Below, piece by piece: positions 11,319 to 19,812 of a DNA stretch of 64,000 nucleotides. Made by a program: the position numbers and the translations under genes. The stretch spans positions 1 to 64,000 of the forward strand of contig NZ_QGDV01000011.1 of the NCBI RefSeq assembly GCF_003149025.1, written 5' to 3'. A model generated the notes under the pieces. That model made no database searches and was not told where the DNA came from. It saw nothing but the letters and a program-made list of their open reading frames with translations. The first letter of the stretch is position 1, and each line of letters opens with the position of its first letter. Source of the stretch: Rathayibacter iranicus NCPPB 2253 = VKM Ac-1602 (GTDB taxonomy: Bacteria; Actinomycetota; Actinomycetes; Actinomycetales; Microbacteriaceae).

Positions 11319-12743
11319 CTAGCGGTTGGTCTTGATCCGGGTGGTCAGCTCGGTGACCTGGTTGTAGATGCTGCGGCGCTCCTTCATCAGCTCCGAGATC
11401 TTCTTGTTTGCGTACATCACGGTGGTGTGGTCGCGGTTGCCGAACAGCTGCCCGATCTTGGGGAGTGACAGGTTAGTCAGCTCGCGGCAGAGGTACATGG
11501 CGATCTGGCGCGCGGTGGCCACCGCCTGCGAGCGGGACGAGCCGTAGAGGTCGTCGACCGTGAGCTTGAAGTAGTCGGCGGTGTGATTGATGATGTCGAC
11601 CGGCGAGATGACGTTGTCCTCGTCGAGCGTGATCAGGTCTTTCAGTACTGTCTGCACCAGGGACATGTCCACCGGCGTGCGGTTCAGGCTCGCGAACGCC
11701 GTGACGCGGATGAGCGTCCCCTCGAGCTCGCGGATATTGCTCGACACCTTCGACGCCATGAATTCAAGGATCTCGTCGGGGACGAGCAGCTTCTCGCTGA
11801 CGGCCTTCTTGCGAAGGATCGCGATGCGCGTCTCGAGGTCGGGCGCCTGTACGTCGGTGATCAGGCCCCACTCGAAGCGCGAGCGCATCCGGTCCTCAAA
11901 GCCGGTCAGGGCCTTCGGCGGCAGATCGGAGGTGATCACGACCTGCTTATTGTGGTCGTGCAGCTGGTTGAAGGTATGGAAGAACGCCTCCTGCGTCTCC
12001 GCCTTGCCCTGCAGGAACTGGATGTCGTCGATCAACAGGATGTCGACGTTGCGGTACCGGCCGTGGAACGCGTTGCCCCGGTTGTTCGCGATCGAGTTGA
12101 TGAAGTCGTTGGTAAACTCCTCGCTCGACACGTACCGCACGCGGATTCCCGGATACAGGCTCATGGCGTAATGGCCGATCGCGTGCAGAAGGTGTGTCTT
12201 GCCCAGTCCGGAGTCGCCGTAGACGAAGAGCGGGTTGTACGCCTTGGCGGGGGCCTCGGCGACGGCGACCGCGGCGGCGTGGGCGAAGCGGTTCGATCCT
12301 CCGATGACGAAGTTGTCGAAGCTGTACTTAGGGTTCAGTCGGGTGTCGGTTGCCGGCATCGTCCGCAGCTCCTCCACCGCGCGAACCGGGGCGAGTGTCG
12401 CGGAGGAGCCGGTGACCGGCTCGAACGGGTTGATCGACTCTTGTGCCGAGGGAGCATTCAGTGGCTCGTGCTCGATGTCCGGATTCACGACGAACGCGAA
12501 TGTTGTCACGCCGAAGGAGTCGTCGAGGGTGCCGATTGCGCTGAGGAGGGGGACGCGGACACGTTGCTCGAGCATCCCGCGGGTGAACTCGTTGGGGACT
12601 TCGAGGTAGAAGGTGCCCGCCATGATGCCCTTGGGCTCCACGAGCGAGACGAAGCCGTAGAGGGGAGCAGTGATCCGCTCATCCTGAGACAGTGCGCCGA
12701 GGATCACGTTCCACGCATCGACCATCGACGTCTCGTCTGGCAT
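11319..12743 (-). CDS. dnaA: Chromosomal replication initiator DnaA
   Basis: DnaA binds DnaA boxes and opens oriC. From ATG 12743 (MPDETSMVDAW) it has 474 residues: domain I to about 90, a variable linker, the AAA+ domain with Walker A GDSGLGKTH (176-184) and Walker B LLIDDIQF, and the domain IV DNA-binding signature GNRDHTTVMYANKKI near the C-terminus. GGAG lies about 4 bases before the start. The longer open frame to 12911 includes a tandem repeat and a DnaA box, so it is rejected. Confidence 0.98.
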   Translation of the reverse strand: MPDETSMVDAWNVILGALSQDERITAPLYGFVSLVEPKGIMAGTFYLEVPNEFTRGMLEQRVRVPLLSAIGTLDDSFGVTTFAFVVNPDIEHEPLNAPSAQESINPFEPVTGSSATLAPVRAVEELRTMPATDTRLNPKYSFDNFVIGGSNRFAHAAAVAVAEAPAKAYNPLFVYGDSGLGKTHLLHAIGHYAMSLYPGIRVRYVSSEEFTNDFINSIANNRGNAFHGRYRNVDILLIDDIQFLQGKAETQEAFFHTFNQLHDHNKQVVITSDLPPKALTGFEDRMRSRFEWGLITDVQAPDLETRIAILRKKAVSEKLLVPDEILEFMASKVSSNIRELEGTLIRVTAFASLNRTPVDMSLVQTVLKDLITLDEDNVISPVDIINHTADYFKLTVDDLYGSSRSQAVATARQIAMYLCRELTNLSLPKIGQLFGNRDHTTVMYANKKISELMKERRSIYNQVTELTTRIKTNR

Positions 12744-13273
12744 GTGTCTCCGGTCCTCGTCACTTTGTCGGTGTCGCTGTGAAGTCGGTGTCGCTGTGAA
12801 ATCTCTGTCGGACGTCTTCGCCCCGTGTGCGCGGCCAGAGCTGGATCGGGAGTGGACGCCCCGTGCTCGAACGAGCCGGAGGCGGGTCGGTCTCTCCACA
12901 GGTTTGTCCACCGATCCCGGGCGATTCCAGCGCGGGCGGGAAAGAACGCGGGTCAGCCTGTGGATAACTGCGGTTCAACACGGTAACGAACGGAGTCGAC
13001 GGGAGACAAATCCACCACAGCGACACCCGCGTGTCAATGCAGCGACAGCGCCGTACCGAGTGCAGAATCGAGGTTTCGCGGTGACCACATTTGACCGGTG
13101 ACGGTGCAGGCCGTAGCTTTAATCAGTTGACGCCTGCCCGGTGTCGTTCGAGCAGCCCTCGCGGGCCCCGCAGGGTCGAAGCCGGGCATCCTTTCTTCCC
13201 GGAGGATCCGGAGTCGCTGCCCGTGAGGGCGGCGCCGGTTCGCGCCGCGGAACACGTACGTGGAGATCTGATT
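12744..13273. promoter_or_regulatory. dnaA-rpmH divergent region with DnaA boxes
   Basis: This 530-base region separates minus-strand dnaA from plus-strand rpmH and must hold both promoters. It contains TGTGGATAA at 12959-12967 (a perfect TTATCCACA on the minus strand) plus near-boxes TTGTCCACC (12904-12912) and TCTCCACA (12892-12899 or so). Such boxes are consistent with dnaA autoregulation or a bipartite origin. No gene other than rpmH at the right edge is supported. Confidence 0.7.
12767..12800. repeat. 17-base perfect tandem repeat upstream of dnaA
   Basis: GTCGGTGTCGCTGTGAA occurs at 12767-12783 and again at 12784-12800, head to tail with no mismatch. It starts 24 bases before the dnaA start codon, in the 5' untranslated or promoter region. 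Confidence 0.9.
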
Positions 13274-13411
13274 ATGAGCAAGCGAACCTTCCAGCCGAAC
13301 AACCGTCGTCGCGCCAAGGTGCACGGCTTCCGCCTGCGCATGCGTACCCGTGCTGGTCGCGCCATCCTGAGCGCTCGCCGCGCCAAGGGGCGCACCGAGC
13401 TCTCCGCGTAG
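13274..13411 (+). CDS. rpmH: 50S ribosomal protein L34
   Basis: A 45-residue basic protein beginning [20 protein letters not shown] and ending GRTELSA, the canonical L34 of the large ribosomal subunit. It heads the conserved rpmH-rnpA-yidD-yidC-jag-rsmG gene string. The frame is open upstream to 13091, but L34 starts at ATG 13274. Confidence 0.98.
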   Translation: MSKRTFQPNNRRRAKVHGFRLRMRTRAGRAILSARRAKGRTELSA

Positions 13412-13433
13412 TACCGAGCGGTACCGACCAGCG

Positions 13434-13787
13434 GTGCTGGCCAGAGCCAATCGCATCGTCCACGGAGACGAGTATCGGACTGTCGTCCGTCGCGGTGTGC
13501 GGTCCACGGGACCGCACACCGTCACCTATGTCCGGCGGACCTCCGAAGCGACTCCTGCGCGGTACGGCTTCATCGTCTCGAAGACGGTCGGAACGGCCGT
13601 GACGCGTAACACCGTCCGCCGTCGGCTCAAAGCGGTGGCCTTCGAATTCGTGGCGCAGACCGATCCGGGAACAGACGTGGTCATCCGCGCGCTGCCGAGC
13701 AGTGCCGAGGCGCCGTGGTCCGAACTGCGTCAAGAGTTCGTGAACGCGATGGCGCGGATCTCGCGGAAGGCCGGAGGTACCCGATGA
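13434..13787 (+). CDS. rnpA: Ribonuclease P protein component
   Basis: The protein subunit of RNase P, which with the RNA subunit removes 5' leaders of pre-tRNAs. The 117-residue protein starts with GTG (MLARANRIV) and carries the diagnostic basic signature around RNTVRRRLK (residues 62-70). It begins 22 bases after rpmH and shares its last bases with yidD (ATGA overlap). Confidence 0.95.
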   Translation: MLARANRIVHGDEYRTVVRRGVRSTGPHTVTYVRRTSEATPARYGFIVSKTVGTAVTRNTVRRRLKAVAFEFVAQTDPGTDVVIRALPSSAEAPWSELRQEFVNAMARISRKAGGTR

Positions 13788-14146
13788 CCGCGGTACTCCC
13801 CCGCGCCGCCTCATGGCCGACACGGCTGGCTTGGGGTGTGCTGCTGCTGCCGCGGAATCTCGGCATCCTCCTGCTTGTCGTCTACCGCGCGACCATCTCC
13901 CCGCTTTATGGTGACGTCTGCCGTTACTACCCCTCGTGCTCCGCGTACGCGCTTCAGGCGGTCCAGCTCCACGGGCTCGTCCTCGGCTCCGTCCTCGCGA
14001 CCCGTCGGCTCCTCCGCTGCCACCCGTGGGCGGCCGGCGGAGTCGATGATGTCCCGACCTCGATCCCTCTGCACCGACCGGCTCCCGGCCGGATCCGCTT
14101 CGCCGTGACGCGAGCCGGGTTCGTCGTGGGTCCTCGAAAGGACTGA
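13784..14146 (+). CDS. yidD: Membrane protein insertion efficiency factor YidD
   Basis: A small protein of about 120 residues that helps YidC insert membrane proteins. The hallmark YRATISPLYGDVCRYYPSCS, with its CRYYPSCS core, is near residue 34, and a tail with CHPWAAGGVDDVP follows. ATG 13784 overlaps the rnpA stop by four bases, which fixes the start; the frame is open further upstream in rnpA. Confidence 0.95.
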   Translation: MTAVLPRAASWPTRLAWGVLLLPRNLGILLLVVYRATISPLYGDVCRYYPSCSAYALQAVQLHGLVLGSVLATRRLLRCHPWAAGGVDDVPTSIPLHRPAPGRIRFAVTRAGFVVGPRKD

Positions 14147-14155
14147 CCTCACTTC

Positions 14156-15115
14156 ATGGACTTCATCGGCACGATCCTTTGGCCCCTCAAATGGGTGGTC
14201 GAGCTGCTCCTCGTCGCCTTCCACCAGCTGCTGACGTTCACCGGCATGGAGGCGGCGGCAGGCATCACCTGGGTGCTCTCGATCGTGGGCCTCGTGATCG
14301 TCATCCGCGCCGCGCTCATCCCGATCTTCGTCAAGCAGATCAAGAGCCAGCGTCGGATGCTCGAGGTCGCGCCTCAGCTCAAGAAGATCCAGGACAAGTA
14401 CAAGGGCAAGCGCGATCAGCTGTCCCGCGAGGCGATGTCCCGCGAGACCATGGAGCTCTACAAAAAGACCGGGACGAACCCGCTCGCCTCATGCCTGCCG
14501 TTGCTGATCCAGATGCCGATCTTCTTCAGCCTGTTCTCGGTGCTGAACGCGGCCCAGCACAGCCAGAAGGGTGTCGGTCCGCTCGATGAGACGCTCGCCC
14601 GCCAGTTCGGCGAGGCCAACCTCTTCGGTGTCGCCCCGCTACACCAGTCGATTCAAGGTGCGCTCGCGCAGGGTGGCCAGGAGCCGGTCATCGTCATCGC
14701 GGTGATCATGGTGGTCCTGATGACCGCGTCGCAGTTCATCACCCAGCTTCAGATCGTCTCGAAGAACATGTCGCCCGAGGCCAAGGCATCGCCGACCTTC
14801 AAGCAGCAGCGCATTCTGCTCTACATCCTTCCTCTCGTCTTCGCCTTCTCGGGCTTCGCGTTCCCTCTCGGCGTCATGTTCTACTGGCTGACCTCGAACA
14901 TCTGGACGATGATTCAGCAGTTCATCGTCATCCGGAACATGCCGACTCCGGGCAGCGAGGCCGCCAAGGCGCGCGAAGAGCGCTTGCGCCGCAAGGGCAA
15001 GCTCGTCGAGGAGACAACCGCCGCTGGTTCCGTCACCCTCGTCGAGAAGAAGGCAGTGCAGCGCTCGCAGCCCGTGAGCAAGAACCGCTCCAAGAAGCAA
15101 GCTGGAAAGAAGTAG
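14156..15115 (+). CDS. yidC: Membrane protein insertase YidC
   Basis: YidC/Oxa1-type insertase in the cytoplasmic membrane. The 319-residue protein has a first hydrophobic segment at about 10-30, another near 40-55, then a basic cytoplasmic hairpin (KQIKSQRRMLEVAPQLKKIQ), the conserved NPLASCLPLLIQMPIFFSLF segment, and further membrane spans at about 178-195, 225-240 and 243-260. The C-terminus is Lys/Arg-rich, as in Gram-positive YidC proteins that contact ribosomes. Confidence 0.96.
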   Translation: MDFIGTILWPLKWVVELLLVAFHQLLTFTGMEAAAGITWVLSIVGLVIVIRAALIPIFVKQIKSQRRMLEVAPQLKKIQDKYKGKRDQLSREAMSRETMELYKKTGTNPLASCLPLLIQMPIFFSLFSVLNAAQHSQKGVGPLDETLARQFGEANLFGVAPLHQSIQGALAQGGQEPVIVIAVIMVVLMTASQFITQLQIVSKNMSPEAKASPTFKQQRILLYILPLVFAFSGFAFPLGVMFYWLTSNIWTMIQQFIVIRNMPTPGSEAAKAREERLRRKGKLVEETTAAGSVTLVEKKAVQRSQPVSKNRSKKQAGKK

Positions 15116-15122
15116 GGCAGTC

Positions 15123-15686
15123 ATGACCGATCCGATACAGATCTTCGAGCAGACCGGCTCGGAGGAGGAGACCCGCGTCGCCGTGGAGTCCGTCCCGGAA
15201 GGAACTGACGAGGCGCCCGAATCGACGCTCTCGCAACTCGAGGAGGAGGGTGACGTCGCCGCGGACTACATCGAGGAGTTCCTCGATATCTGCGACCTCG
15301 ACGGCGACATTGACATCGAGGTGCGCAATGGCCGCGCTTATCTCTCGGTGACCGCATCGGGTGACACGAACCTTCGCGTCCTTTCACGTCCCGATGCGGT
15401 CCAGGCCCTGCAGGAACTCACCCGGCTGGCGGTGCAGACGAAGACCGGTGCGTTCTCTCGCCTGATCCTCGACATCGGCGGCTCACGCGATGCTCGGGAG
15501 GCGGAGCTGGCTCAGCTGGTCGACCGCGCTATCGAGCGCATCGAGGCCGGAGCCACGTCGGCGTCGCTCCCGCCGATGTCGTCGTACGAGCGCAAATTGG
15601 TGCATGACATGGTGAGCGAGCGTGGTTTCGTCTCAGAGTCGCGCGGCGAGTCACGCGAGCGTCACACCGTCATCACCCGCGGCTGA
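15123..15686 (+). CDS. jag: Jag/KhpB-type RNA-binding protein (KH and R3H)
   Basis: A 187-residue protein. The acidic N-terminus (1-50) is followed by a KH-like domain with the DIDIEV and QALQELTRLAVQTKTG segments, and a C-terminal R3H domain ending SYERKLVHDMVSERGFVSESRGE (R3H-type basic/His pattern). The family binds single-stranded RNA and is always encoded after yidC. Start at ATG 15123, seven bases after the yidC stop. Confidence 0.93.
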   Translation: MTDPIQIFEQTGSEEETRVAVESVPEGTDEAPESTLSQLEEEGDVAADYIEEFLDICDLDGDIDIEVRNGRAYLSVTASGDTNLRVLSRPDAVQALQELTRLAVQTKTGAFSRLILDIGGSRDAREAELAQLVDRAIERIEAGATSASLPPMSSYERKLVHDMVSERGFVSESRGESRERHTVITRG

Positions 15687-15691
15687 GTGCT

Positions 15692-16321
15692 GTGGAGCCG
15701 ACTCTCGAGCCGGAACCGACTGCTGCCTCCGCGATTGCTGGCGAGCGGCTCCCGGTGCTCCGACTTTTCACGGCGGCGCTGGCCGAGCAGGGCGAGGAGC
15801 GCGGGCTGATCGGACCGCTCGAACTCCCCCGCTTGTGGACGCGCCATGTTCTCAATAGCGCCCTGGTGGCTCCTCTGCTGCGGCCAGGAGTCGTTGGTGA
15901 CGTCGGGAGTGGCGCGGGTCTTCCCGGGCTCGTACTGGCGATCGTGAGGCCCGACGTGCGTTTTGTGCTCATTGAACCCATGGAGCGTCGGATTCTTTGG
16001 CTGCAACAACAGGTCGATGCACTTGAACTCGATAATGTCTCAATTATACGGGCTCGTGCTGAGGAGGTCCGACTTCCACAACCACTCGATCAAGTGACAG
16101 CACGAGCGGTGAGTGCTCTCTCCAAGTTGATCCCGCTCACTGCGCCTCTTCTTCGTCCGGGTGGCGAGCTCGTGCTCCTCAAGGGCGTCAGTGCGGAGAA
16201 GGAGATTGAGGCGGCTTCGAAGCAAATCACACGGTTCCGTCTCTCCCCTCCAGAGGTGACGGTTCTCGGCACCGGCGTGCTCTCCGAGTTGACGAGGGTG
16301 GTCCGGGCTACAGTGGGATGA
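15692..16321 (+). CDS. rsmG: 16S rRNA (guanine-N7) methyltransferase RsmG
   Basis: Methylates N7 of G527 (E. coli numbering) in 16S rRNA using SAM. The 209-residue protein starts with GTG and shows the SAM-binding motif GDVGSGAGLPGLVLAI near residue 69 and RHVLNSALVAPLL before it. It completes the conserved yidC-jag-rsmG string and precedes parA by 90 bases, which hold the parA promoter. Confidence 0.94.
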   Translation: MEPTLEPEPTAASAIAGERLPVLRLFTAALAEQGEERGLIGPLELPRLWTRHVLNSALVAPLLRPGVVGDVGSGAGLPGLVLAIVRPDVRFVLIEPMERRILWLQQQVDALELDNVSIIRARAEEVRLPQPLDQVTARAVSALSKLIPLTAPLLRPGGELVLLKGVSAEKEIEAASKQITRFRLSPPEVTVLGTGVLSELTRVVRATVG

Positions 16322-16404
16322 TCGCCACGACGACGCAGTGATCAGCCCGATTCCCCGACCGTCGACTCCTCGGTGCCGTCATCCGTTCCCCCCGCTGAGT
16401 AGAG

Positions 16405-16418
16405 GTTTCACGTGAAAC
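16405..16418. promoter_or_regulatory. parS site 1 (over the parA start codon)
   Basis: The perfect 14-base palindrome GTTTCACGTGAAAC matches the core of the bacterial parS consensus bound by ParB. The second half contains the GTG start codon of parA at 16412. Confidence 0.95.
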
Positions 16419-17356
16419 AATCCGATTCCGCCGGCTTGTCTGGGGGCTTCGACTCCTCCACTCCGCTCGCGCGCGAGATTGCCGACATGACGCGGCGACG
16501 TGCTCTGCTTACTGCGGAGCCGCTGCCGAAGCCGGAATCGACGCGGGTCATCACGATCTCGAATCAGAAGGGTGGCGTCGGCAAGACGACGACGACCGTC
16601 AACCTCGCGGCCGGGCTCGCGCGGGGAGAGGCGAAGGTGCTCGTGATCGACCTTGATCCGCAGGGCAATGCTTCTACTGCACTGGGGATTGAGCACCGCG
16701 CAGAGACGGCGAGCGTGTACGACGTGATTGTCAACGACACTCCCCTTGCGGATGTCGTTCAGAAGAGCCCGGAGTTCGCCTCGCTCTACGGCGTGCCGGC
16801 GACGATCCATCTTGCCGGCGCCGAGATTGAACTTGTCTCGCTCGTTGCGCGGGAGCAACGCCTGCGCCGGGCGCTCGACCGGATGCTCGATGACATGGCG
16901 GAGCCCTTCGACTACGTTTTCATCGATTGCCCGCCGTCCCTCGGCCTGCTGACTATCAATGCCTTCGTCGCGGCGCGGGAGGTTCTCATCCCGATCCAGT
17001 GCGAGTACTACGCTCTCGAAGGATTGAGCCAGTTGCTCAAAAACATCGATCTTATCGAACGTCACCTCAACCCCAACCTCGGCGTATCGACGATTCTGCT
17101 CACCATGTATGACGGGCGCACGAATCTTTCCCAGCAGGTTGCGGCTGATGTGCGCGAGCACTTCCCGAAGGAGGTTCTTCGCGCCGTGATTCCGCGCAAT
17201 GTGCGCATCTCTGAGGCGCCGAGCTATGGCCAAAGTGTCATTAGCTATGACCCGCAGTCCTCAGGTTCGCTGGCCTACCTCGAAGCGGCGGCGGAAATCG
17301 CACGTCGTGGTGCTCGACTCACAACCAGTGCCCAGACCGAAGGAGAGAAACGCTGA
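16412..17356 (+). CDS. parA: Chromosome partitioning ATPase ParA
   Basis: A deviant Walker ATPase that moves ParB-parS complexes. SNQKGGVGKTTTTVNLAAG is near residue 51, DLDPQGNAST and DCPPSLGLLT follow; 314 residues. The GTG start at 16412 is read from inside parS with AGAGG six bases upstream. The first 46 residues are a non-conserved N-terminal extension that could help non-specific DNA binding; a later in-frame ATG (MTRRRALL) is the alternative start. Its stop overlaps the parB ATG. Confidence 0.95.
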   Translation: MKQSDSAGLSGGFDSSTPLAREIADMTRRRALLTAEPLPKPESTRVITISNQKGGVGKTTTTVNLAAGLARGEAKVLVIDLDPQGNASTALGIEHRAETASVYDVIVNDTPLADVVQKSPEFASLYGVPATIHLAGAEIELVSLVAREQRLRRALDRMLDDMAEPFDYVFIDCPPSLGLLTINAFVAAREVLIPIQCEYYALEGLSQLLKNIDLIERHLNPNLGVSTILLTMYDGRTNLSQQVAADVREHFPKEVLRAVIPRNVRISEAPSYGQSVISYDPQSSGSLAYLEAAAEIARRGARLTTSAQTEGEKR

Positions 17357-18324
17357 TGGCGTCGAAGCGCACCGGACTTGGCCGAGGGATCGGCTCGCTG
17401 ATTCCGACGAGTGACGAATCGCGTTCGCGCCCCGTGGATGTCTTTTTCCCTGATCAGGTCGGAGATTCCGTTCGGGCGGAAGAGCTGCTCGAGGTTCCCG
17501 GCGCTCGCCTGGCACGACTCCCCCTGACTGAAATCGTTCCGAATACCGCACAGCCCCGGTCCGTGTTCGACCAGGATGACCTCGCCGAACTGGTTCACAG
17601 CATTCGCGAGTTCGGCGTGTTGCAGCCCATCGTTGTCCGGCCACGGTCAGAGGTTGGCGGTGCGCAGTACGAACTTGTGATGGGTGAGCGGCGCTTTCGT
17701 GCGTCGAAGGCAGCCGGGCTGACGACGATTCCGGCGGTAATTAAGGACACCGCCGACGAGAACATGCTGCGGGACGCGCTCCTCGAGAACCTGCATCGTG
17801 CCGACCTCAATCCGCTGGAGGAGGCGTCGGCCTACCAACAGTTGCTCAGTGACTTCGGCATTACCCAGGAGGCCTTGGCTACTCGGCTTGGCCGGTCGCG
17901 TCCGCAAATCTCGAACACGTTGCGCTTGCTGAGGTTGCCCGCCGAGGTGCAGGCGCGTGTCGCGGCCGGGGTCCTGACGGCGGGGCACGCTCGAGCCGTA
18001 CTGTCCCTTGAAAGCATCGAGGCGATGCGGCGGCTCGCCGACAAGATCGTTAACGAGGACCTGTCGGTACGGGCGGCGGAGGCGGCAGCGGCGCACATGA
18101 AGGCTCCCAAGTTGTCCGCACGCGTTATGCCAGAGGAGCCGGGCGGACATTCGGGGCACCTGTCTTCGATCGCGGACCATCTCGGCGATCGACTGAATAC
18201 GCGCGTCAAGGTTACTCTCGGTGCGCGCAAGGGCCAGATGGTCATTGACTTCGCGTCGATCCAAGACCTTAACCGGATTCTCGCGGAGATCGGTGAGCCC
18301 TCGGAAGTGTCGCTGGCCCCCTAG
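17356..18324 (+). CDS. parB: Chromosome partitioning protein ParB
   Basis: ParB is a CTP-dependent DNA clamp loaded at parS. The 322-residue protein has the N-terminal CTPase motif GERRFRASK, then ENLHRADLNPLEEA, a helix-turn-helix region around TQEALATRLGRSRPQISN, and a C-terminal dimerisation domain. Its ATG overlaps the parA TGA by one base. Four parS sites lie within 5 kb, the nearest 5 bases past its stop. Confidence 0.96.
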   Translation: MASKRTGLGRGIGSLIPTSDESRSRPVDVFFPDQVGDSVRAEELLEVPGARLARLPLTEIVPNTAQPRSVFDQDDLAELVHSIREFGVLQPIVVRPRSEVGGAQYELVMGERRFRASKAAGLTTIPAVIKDTADENMLRDALLENLHRADLNPLEEASAYQQLLSDFGITQEALATRLGRSRPQISNTLRLLRLPAEVQARVAAGVLTAGHARAVLSLESIEAMRRLADKIVNEDLSVRAAEAAAAHMKAPKLSARVMPEEPGGHSGHLSSIADHLGDRLNTRVKVTLGARKGQMVIDFASIQDLNRILAEIGEPSEVSLAP

Positions 18325-18328
18325 GACC

Positions 18329-18342
18329 GTTTCACGTGAAAC
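18329..18342. promoter_or_regulatory. parS site 2
   Basis: A perfect GTTTCACGTGAAAC palindrome five bases after the parB stop codon. Confidence 0.95.
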
Positions 18343-18790
18343 GATCGTAGGGGTGGTGGCGACGAGGTGCTGCTGAATCGCCAGAATCTTCGGAGGGGAA
18401 GCGGACTGAGGGCTAGCGGGCCGCACGGGCCAGCCCGAGATACAGGGCGCGGCGAGCGACGCTGATTCGATCACCTCGTCCTGATCGAGGAGGGCGTGTT
18501 GCCTTCGTATGCGCAGTTGCACTGCGCCGATGTCGACCGCCTTCCGCACCGATTCAGTTGCTCGCCCAATACGGGCGGTTGCCGAGACGGAGAGCGTGCT
18601 TGCTCCGTGGCGCGCTGACCGCAGGAAGGCTCTCAGTGTGACCCGACTAGAGGGCACCCACCACAGCGATCCAACAGCGGGATGGTGGCGAGATCGACCT
18701 ACTGTAGCTATCGCCGCGCAAGGAGCCAGATCGCCATTCTTGCCATCACGGGTTGCCCGGCGTCACCGTGGCGGTCGTACGAGGGCGAAT
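18343..18790. other. Gene-free stretch between parS sites 2 and 3
   Basis: About 450 bases with no ORF I can support. The long minus-strand frame here is mostly antisense to parB. A short minus-strand reading near 18420-18480 ends ARRALYLGLARAAR and then stops, which looks protein-like and could be the tail of a decayed gene, but its upstream frame is broken and I could not assign it. Confidence 0.4.
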
Positions 18791-18804
18791 GTTTCACGTG
18801 AAAC
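18791..18804. promoter_or_regulatory. parS site 3
   Basis: A perfect GTTTCACGTGAAAC palindrome, four bases beyond the stop codon of the minus-strand ligase gene. Confidence 0.95.
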
Positions 18805-18808
18805 GGCG

Positions 18809-19774
18809 TTAGCTGTCGATCGCCAGACGGGCGAGAGTCGAATACACGTCGCCGAGGTACCGGCCGGACGCCTCGATTGCCTGCGGAACCAGGGACGTCT
18901 CGGTCATCCCGGGCAAGACATTCGCGTCGAAGAACCACGGCGTTCCTGATCCGTCCACGATGAAATCGATCCGCGACAAGTGGCGGAGACCGAGAAGCTC
19001 ATGAATTGCCACTGCCACGCGGCAGACGTCCTCAAGTTGTTCCGACGATATCCTCGCCGGAGTGTAGAACCGCGTCTCCCCCGCGTTGTATCGAGCTTCA
19101 AAGGTGTAGCGCCCAGCGACGGGTTCAATCTCGACCGGAGGCAATGCAAAGGCTCCGTCACCCAGATCGAGGACTCCGACAGAGACCTCGGTTCCACGAA
19201 TCTGCTGCTCGATCAGCACGACCTCGCCGTAGGTGTACGCCTCGACCATCGCCCGAGGGAGTTCTTCGGGGTCCAAGACGATGCTGACACCCTGCGCGGA
19301 GCCACCCTGCGCGGGCTTGACGACCAGAGGGCCAGGCAGGTGCGCGACCACCTGCTCAAGAATGCCGACGGCTCCGAGTTCACGGAACGTCTCGCGGGGA
19401 AGCGTGATGGAGTGGGGTGTCGAGAAGCCGGCGCGCGCGACGAGGGTCTTCGCTGTTGGCTTGAACCACGCGAGGCGAGCAGCGTCGGTGCGCGAGCCGA
19501 CGTACGAGAATCCGGCGGCTTCAAGGAGGCCGAGCAGGGCGCCGTCTTCGCCACTCGCTCCATGCACTGCGGGCCAGACGACGTCCGGACGCTTGTGAAG
19601 GAGAGTGGTCAGCAGTGCTGCATCCGGCTCGTGCATCGCCACCCGGTGGCCCATCGCCGACAGACGGTCGGCTACCCTCCGCCCAGAGCGAAGCGAGACA
19701 TCGCGTTCGTGGCTGATGCCTCCGCTGATCACGATGATGTCAAGAGGACGGTCGAGCACAGAAATATCGGTCAT
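18809..19774 (-). CDS. D-alanine--D-alanine ligase family protein
   Basis: An ATP-grasp enzyme of the Ddl family, which would join two D-alanines for peptidoglycan. The 321-residue protein has the N-terminal GGISHERDVSLRSGRRV motif, the VHGASGEDGALLGLLEAAG segment, the ATP-binding loop KPAQGGSAQGVSIV, and the C-terminal RIDFIVDGSGTPWFFDANVLPGMT. The segment usually reading EVN is DAN here, an acceptable variant of a metal-binding site. It sits beside parAB rather than in a mur cluster, so a second, specialised ligase is possible. Confidence 0.88.
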   Translation of the reverse strand: MTDISVLDRPLDIIVISGGISHERDVSLRSGRRVADRLSAMGHRVAMHEPDAALLTTLLHKRPDVVWPAVHGASGEDGALLGLLEAAGFSYVGSRTDAARLAWFKPTAKTLVARAGFSTPHSITLPRETFRELGAVGILEQVVAHLPGPLVVKPAQGGSAQGVSIVLDPEELPRAMVEAYTYGEVVLIEQQIRGTEVSVGVLDLGDGAFALPPVEIEPVAGRYTFEARYNAGETRFYTPARISSEQLEDVCRVAVAIHELLGLRHLSRIDFIVDGSGTPWFFDANVLPGMTETSLVPQAIEASGRYLGDVYSTLARLAIDS

Positions 19775-19812
19775 GACCAGGGCTTTCTTTCAATCGACAA
19801 GCGGAGGGGCTG

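Noticed and set aside
12744-12911. N-terminal extension of DnaA
   Set aside because: It would translate a tandem repeat and DnaA-box region, and DnaA homologues start at MPDETSMVDAW.
17647-18657. A 336-codon minus-strand frame over parB and the following gap
   Set aside because: Mostly antisense to parB; the remaining part near 18.4-18.6 kb is not recognisable as a gene.
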